Shown: positions 5,011 through 8,456 of the stretch, piece by piece
Layout: each line of letters starts with the position of its first letter
How positions within the stretch are numbered: the stretch's first letter is position 1
NCBI GenBank assembly: GCA_937927975.1
Contig: CALEZT010000129.1
Location: 1 to 8,456 of the forward strand
Direction: 5' to 3'
Length of the DNA: 8,456 bases
Source of the DNA: an uncultured Phycisphaerales bacterium
Lineage (GTDB): Bacteria > Planctomycetota > Phycisphaerae > Sedimentisphaerales > Anaerobacaceae
Position numbers and translations under genes: made by a program
The notes under the pieces: model-generated
Told to the model about the DNA's origin: nothing
Database searches by the model: none
The model's input: the letters and a program-made list of their open reading frames with translations, nothing else

Positions 5011-5745
5011 ATGAATCACGCAGAAGATCTCTCAAACGAACCTGAACACACGGCAAACGGCCCGCCCTCCAAACGGGGCTCTGCCAAGAAGCCAATACCG
5101 GCCGGCAGACGCTCGAAGTCTTTCATCTGGGTCACATGGATCACCAAGCTCATGGCAGGGGAGAAGCAATGCGAGTGGGCGACTTGGTTTCGCTCCCACT
5201 ATATCTGGGAGAAGGTCCCCAGCGGTCTGGATGTGGCCAAGTGGACGGCCGATCACGCACAACTGCTTCGGACTCGTAAGGCTGCCTTGGAGGCCGAAGG
5301 CTTCACCGTGTACGCGGAGGATCAGAACTCCTTCACCCTGGTGGGGGAGACCGGTATCGAAGTCTCCGGAAAGCCCGACATCGTGGCCATCCGGGGAGCG
5401 GAGATCTGTGTGGAAGACTGCAAGACCGGCAGCCCGCGTCATTCCGATCACTTCCAGGTGTTGATCTACATGCTGGCGCTACCTCACGTCGAAGGCCCTT
5501 GGAAGGACCGCAAATTGGAGGGACGGCTCGTATACGGCAACACCCTCGTGGACATCCCCTCATCGAAGATCGACGACTCGCTCAAGGAGCTGTTCCGTAA
5601 GACGATTCTGCGAATCGGCGGAGAAGAACCACCGACGAAGATGCCGAGCTGGGGCGAATGCCGGTACTGCGATATTTCCAGCGCCGATTGCCCCGAGAGA
5701 ATGGAAACCGAGCCCAAGGCGATCGGCAACCACGGCCTCTTTTGA
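5011..5745 (+). CDS. Cas4/RecB-like PD-(D/E)XK nuclease with probable Fe-S cluster (244 aa)
   Basis: Members of this family are metal-dependent DNA exonucleases or endonucleases acting on DNA ends. The nuclease core shows His 82, GKPD with Asp 123, VEDCK with Asp 136 and Lys 138 (the D-x-K of the motif), and QVLIY (Gln 149, Tyr 153), the QxxxY motif of RecB/Cas4 nucleases. Cys 54 together with Cys 217, 220 and 227 (CRYC then six residues then C) matches the one-plus-three cysteine pattern that holds a 4Fe-4S cluster in Cas4 and AddB; the last spacing is six where five is common. The first ~35 residues are basic and probably disordered. It has its own promoter and no Shine-Dalgarno sequence. 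No Cas1, Cas2 or CRISPR array is present, so an adaptation role is not supported. Partnership with the HerA-like ATPase is inferred from position. Confidence 0.85.
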   Translation: MNHAEDLSNEPEHTANGPPSKRGSAKKPIPAGRRSKSFIWVTWITKLMAGEKQCEWATWFRSHYIWEKVPSGLDVAKWTADHAQLLRTRKAALEAEGFTVYAEDQNSFTLVGETGIEVSGKPDIVAIRGAEICVEDCKTGSPRHSDHFQVLIYMLALPHVEGPWKDRKLEGRLVYGNTLVDIPSSKIDDSLKELFRKTILRIGGEEPPTKMPSWGECRYCDISSADCPERMETEPKAIGNHGLF

Positions 5746-5746
5746 G

Positions 5747-5957
5747 ATGACCACTATCGCCCACGATGAGTATCGCCTCAATGGCCGGAAAGAGCTTCTG
5801 GGATTGATTCCGTCGTGACGTTGATCATGACGCCACCGATTTCTTCGAAAAGCTATGGCGGCGTGACTCAGACTGCTGTCGATGCCGTTCAGATTGGCGG
5901 ATCGGGAGACAATCATCCACGACTGCGGCATTCTACTGGGACAAGTCGGCAAGGGCG
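5747..5957 (+). pseudogene. Small broken reading frame after the nuclease gene
   Basis: One base after the nuclease stop, ATG 5747 opens a 23-codon frame (MTTIAHDEYRLNGRKELLGL...) ending at TGA 5816-5818. A second frame is open from 5808 to the stop at 5958-5960 and begins with protein-like FRRDVDHDATDFFEKLWRRD before turning into Cys/Arg/Ser-rich sequence. The two halves look like one gene start split by a frameshift and then lost, running into the 3' end of the convergent helicase gene. FFEKLWRRDSD vaguely recalls the N-terminus of some SAM-dependent methyltransferases, but I would not assign a function. The 23-codon frame could also be a real small gene coupled to the nuclease. Confidence 0.25.
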
Positions 5958-8167
5958 TGAGATGCCTGCAGCCTTTGTTTCAGCAGTGTTACCCTGCGGC
6001 GGGCATCGGTGTTCTTGACGGCGATGGCCAGGGCTTTGCGTGTGCCCACCAGCACCACCAGTTTGCGGCTGCGGGTAATGGCCGTGTAGAGCAGGTTCCG
6101 CTGGAGCATTATATAATGCTGAGTGTGGATGGGCAGGATCACCACGGGATACTCGCTGCCCTGGCTCTTGTGGACCGTGGTCGCATAGGAAAGGTGAAGC
6201 TCGTCCAGCTCGTTGAAATCGTATTTCACGGGGCGGTCCTCGAAGCGGACCGTCATCTCCTGCTCCACTTCGTCGATCTTGGCCACGCGGCCGATGTCGC
6301 CGTTGAAGACGTCCTTGTCGTAGTCGTTGACCATCTGCATGACCTTGTCGCCCACGCGGAAGGTCCAGCCGTACCGCTGGATGGCCGGGCCGGTGGGGTT
6401 CAGGGCTTCCTGGAGCACTGTGTTGAGGTTCCGACAGCCCAGGACACCCCGTTGCATGGGCGAGAGCACTTGGATGTCGTCGATGCGGTCGAAGCCGAAC
6501 TTCTGGGGAATGTGCTCGCACATCATGCGCCGGAGCATCTCCACCGCCTTGTCGGGATCGGCGACCTCCACGAAGTAGAAGTCCGTGCTGCCGGGGGACT
6601 CCACTTTCTCCAGCGGAAAGAGGGGCATCTCGCCCTGGTTGATCCGGTGGGCGTTCGTGACGATGGCGCTGCGGGCCGCCTGGCGGAAGACCTCCGTCAG
6701 CCGGCAGACCGGCACTTTGCCGGAATCGATGATGTCCCGCAGGACGCAGCCCGGGCCGACCGAAGGGAGCTGGTCCACGTCCCCAACGAGAATCACGGCG
6801 GCCTGGGGCGGGATGGCCCGTACCAGTTGCCACGCCAGCGAAATGTCCAGCATCGACGTTTCGTCGATAATGAATATGTCGCCATCCAGGGGATTCTTGG
6901 CGTTGTGCTTGAACTGGAACGTCTTGGGATCGAAGACCAAGAGCCGGTGGATGGTCTTGGCCTCGCAGCCCGTCGCCTCGGCCATCCGCTTGGCGGCCCG
7001 ACCCGTGGGCGCCGCCATCCGTACCTGGAGCTTCTTGGCCCGCAGGATCTTCACGATGGAATTGATGATGGTGGTCTTGCCCACGCCGGGCCCGCCTGTG
7101 ATGACCAGCACCTTGGACCGGCACGCCAGTTCAATCGCGTGGCGCTGCTGGGTCGCCAGTTGCAGGCCGGTTTTGCCCTCGACCCACGCGAGGGCCTTTT
7201 CCAGGTCAATCTCCGGGCAGGGATGTCTTCCGACTTGTCGAGCAATCAGGCTGGCGGCGAGGTTCTTTTCCGCCAGGTCCAGATTCCCCAGGAAGACGGC
7301 CGGCACCGGCCCGGCATCGGTGTCCAGCGTCCGGGCGACGATACGTTCTTCCTGGAGCAGGTATTCCACGGCGGTCCGGATGATTTCCTCGGGGATTTCC
7401 AGAAGCGTGGCGGTCATGGTCACCAGTTCCTCCCGGCCATAGCCGCAATGGCCCTCTTCGGTAAGTTGAAGAAGAACGTGTTCCACGCCGGCGCGGGCCC
7501 GCAGATCGGACTGCTGTGCGATTCCCACGCTCTCGGCGATCACGTCGGCGGTCTTGAACCCGATCCCCTGGATGTCGCGGGCTAGGCGGTACGGGTCCTG
7601 GCGGACCTTCTCGATGGCCTCGCTACCATAGGCCTTGAAGATGCGAAAGGCCCGGCTGGTAGAGACCTTGTGCCCGTGCAGGAAGATCATGATCTCCCGG
7701 ATGGCTTTCTGGTGTGCCCACGCCTCGCTGATCGTCTTCTTCCGTGTGGGTCCGATGCCGTTGACATAGGTGAGGCTGTGCGGATTGGCGTCGATGATCT
7801 CGAAGGTCCGCTCCTTGTACACCTTGACAATTCGCCCCGCCAGGACCGGGCCGATGCCCTTGATCATGCCGCTGGCCAGGTACTTCTCGATGCCCTCGAC
7901 CGTGGTCGGAGGCATGGTGCGGAGGATTTCGGCCTGAAACTGCTGCCCGTATTCCTTGTTGACGATCCATCGCCCCTGGGCCTCCAGCCACTCGCCGGCG
8001 CGGACTTCCGCCAGTGTGCCGACCACGGTCACCAGCTCGCGGTGCCCGCGAGCCTTGATGCGCAGCACACAGAAGCCGGTTTCGTCGTTGTGGAACGTGA
8101 CGCGCTCGACAAGGCCCGCGATCGTCTCGGGTTGGATTGCGGCAAGTTGTAGCGGCTGATTGGGCAT
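5933..8167 (-). CDS. recD2: RecD2-type ATP-dependent 5'-3' DNA helicase (744 aa)
   Basis: RecD2 is a superfamily 1B helicase that unwinds DNA 5' to 3' and works in repair outside RecBCD. Numbered from ATG 8167: an OB-like N-terminal domain (14-84), helix-hairpin-helix segments (98-114, 133-149, 197-212, each with a GIG core), Q-motif QQRH (340-343), motif I GGPGVGKTT (358-366), Ia APTGRAAKRM (386-395), II DETSMLD (435-441), III GDVDQLPSVGPG (462-473), IV LTEVFRQ (490-496), V YATTVHKSQGSE (661-672) and VI NLLYTAITRSRK (691-702). All helicase motifs are intact. The frame stays open to ATG 8386 (817 aa), where an AGGGAGAGG sequence lies just ahead. That extra 73 residues is Ser/Ala/Gly-rich with many A/T-ending codons, so I prefer 8167, which gives the usual family length. 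The gene converges on the nuclease gene. Confidence 0.93.
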   Translation of the reverse strand: MPNQPLQLAAIQPETIAGLVERVTFHNDETGFCVLRIKARGHRELVTVVGTLAEVRAGEWLEAQGRWIVNKEYGQQFQAEILRTMPPTTVEGIEKYLASGMIKGIGPVLAGRIVKVYKERTFEIIDANPHSLTYVNGIGPTRKKTISEAWAHQKAIREIMIFLHGHKVSTSRAFRIFKAYGSEAIEKVRQDPYRLARDIQGIGFKTADVIAESVGIAQQSDLRARAGVEHVLLQLTEEGHCGYGREELVTMTATLLEIPEEIIRTAVEYLLQEERIVARTLDTDAGPVPAVFLGNLDLAEKNLAASLIARQVGRHPCPEIDLEKALAWVEGKTGLQLATQQRHAIELACRSKVLVITGGPGVGKTTIINSIVKILRAKKLQVRMAAPTGRAAKRMAEATGCEAKTIHRLLVFDPKTFQFKHNAKNPLDGDIFIIDETSMLDISLAWQLVRAIPPQAAVILVGDVDQLPSVGPGCVLRDIIDSGKVPVCRLTEVFRQAARSAIVTNAHRINQGEMPLFPLEKVESPGSTDFYFVEVADPDKAVEMLRRMMCEHIPQKFGFDRIDDIQVLSPMQRGVLGCRNLNTVLQEALNPTGPAIQRYGWTFRVGDKVMQMVNDYDKDVFNGDIGRVAKIDEVEQEMTVRFEDRPVKYDFNELDELHLSYATTVHKSQGSEYPVVILPIHTQHYIMLQRNLLYTAITRSRKLVVLVGTRKALAIAVKNTDARRRVTLLKQRLQASHALADLSQ
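6105..6120. repeat. 16-bp perfect palindrome inside the helicase gene
   Basis: AGCATTATATAATGCT is fully self-complementary and AT-rich within a GC-rich gene. It encodes the HYIML stretch (helicase residues 684-688), including a rare ATA isoleucine codon. It may be chance, or a binding or processing site near the 3' end of the gene. Confidence 0.5.
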
Positions 8168-8456
8168 TCTTGGCGGCGATTGTAACAGAAAGCTCGTGGA
8201 TCGCATATGATGGGGTATTCTGCTACCATCAGCCATCTTTCGGGTTTGGGTTCCCTCTTTATGTCCTGCGGATGGCTTCCCTGCTGCGGATTGGGTAGCG
8301 GCTGCATGGGCATCGGACGGGTTGGACTTTGCCCCTCCAGAGCCGACCTTCATAAAGCCTGTTATCGTAAGCACTTGCGATAGCATGCCTCTCCCTTGCG
8401 CCCGTCATGTCTCCGCTTTGTCTCCCCTCGTTTCGTCGCCCACCCGCGCCGGCGGA
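8168..8456 (-). promoter_or_regulatory. Upstream region of the helicase gene (alternative starts)
   Basis: The helicase frame is open to 8386. Candidate signals on the minus strand: an extended -10-like TGTTACAAT ending 11 nt before ATG 8167 (bacterial reading, nearly leaderless), a CATAAAG box about 25 bp ahead of an in-frame ATG at 8236 (archaeal reading), and AGGGAGAGG directly ahead of ATG 8386. They conflict, so the start and host domain remain open. Beyond 8386 I see no further gene to the right edge. Confidence 0.3.

Noticed and set aside
4663..5019. A 118-codon minus-strand frame in the ATPase-nuclease gap
   Set aside because: It would begin inside the nuclease coding start and cover its TATA box. 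It has no ribosome binding site and no recognisable fold, and high GC makes such frames common.
5011..5745. Reading the Cas4-like nuclease as part of a CRISPR-Cas locus
   Set aside because: No Cas1, Cas2, effector gene or spaced direct-repeat array is present anywhere in the window.
5913..7124. A 403-codon second minus-strand frame under the helicase
   Set aside because: It is Arg/Gly/His/Pro-rich with no domain and is offset one base from the helicase frame, a typical shadow.
5882..7585. A 567-codon plus-strand open frame
   Set aside because: It lies wholly antisense to the RecD2 gene, whose motifs are all intact. The frame has His/Gly/Asp-rich shadow composition and comes from the strong GC bias at third positions.

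Overview
This is a GC-rich window of about 8.5 kb. It divides into a left half with very little coding sequence (1-2347) and a right half with four protein genes. The host cannot be fixed from this sequence. Two genes start near TATA-like boxes with no Shine-Dalgarno sequence. The box ahead of the nuclease gene (TTTATAAG, 4978-4985) has textbook archaeal spacing for a leaderless or near-leaderless mRNA. Two other genes have good Shine-Dalgarno sequences. The RecD2-type helicase and the many stable hairpins occur in both bacteria and archaea. My working guess is a GC-rich archaeon or an archaeal mobile or integrated region, with a GC-rich bacterium (for example of Planctomycetota type) as the alternative. 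Confidence is low either way.

Left half: a 20-residue C-terminal tail of a gene entering from the left ends at 65. About 930 bp follow with no convincing gene but many perfect or near-perfect hairpins and a repeated motif. A small gene (999-1283) has an excellent ribosome binding site directly below an 11-bp hairpin. Another ~1 kb without genes (1284-2347) holds a 13-bp hairpin, a 10-bp hairpin and a lower-GC patch. That patch carries three spaced TGGAAY repeats and resembles an operator array or a replication-origin region.

Right half: a 188-residue helical protein of unknown function (2348-2914) overlaps by 8 nt a HerA/FtsK-type ATPase (DUF87-like) with a C-terminal winged helix (2907-4598). 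After a 412-bp gap with decayed coding-like sequence comes a stand-alone Cas4/RecB-like PD-(D/E)XK nuclease with a probable Fe-S cysteine set (5011-5745), under its own promoter. A small broken reading frame follows. A convergent gene for a RecD2-type superfamily 1B helicase (8167-5933, minus strand) fills the rest.

Taken together, a hexameric DNA-translocating ATPase, its helical partner, a Cas4-like exonuclease and a 5'-3' helicase make a plausible DNA-end-processing or defence/replication module, functionally similar to HerA-NurA or AddAB/RecBCD. Family assignments rest on visible motifs. Joint function is inference from proximity; the helicase is on the opposite strand and may be unrelated.
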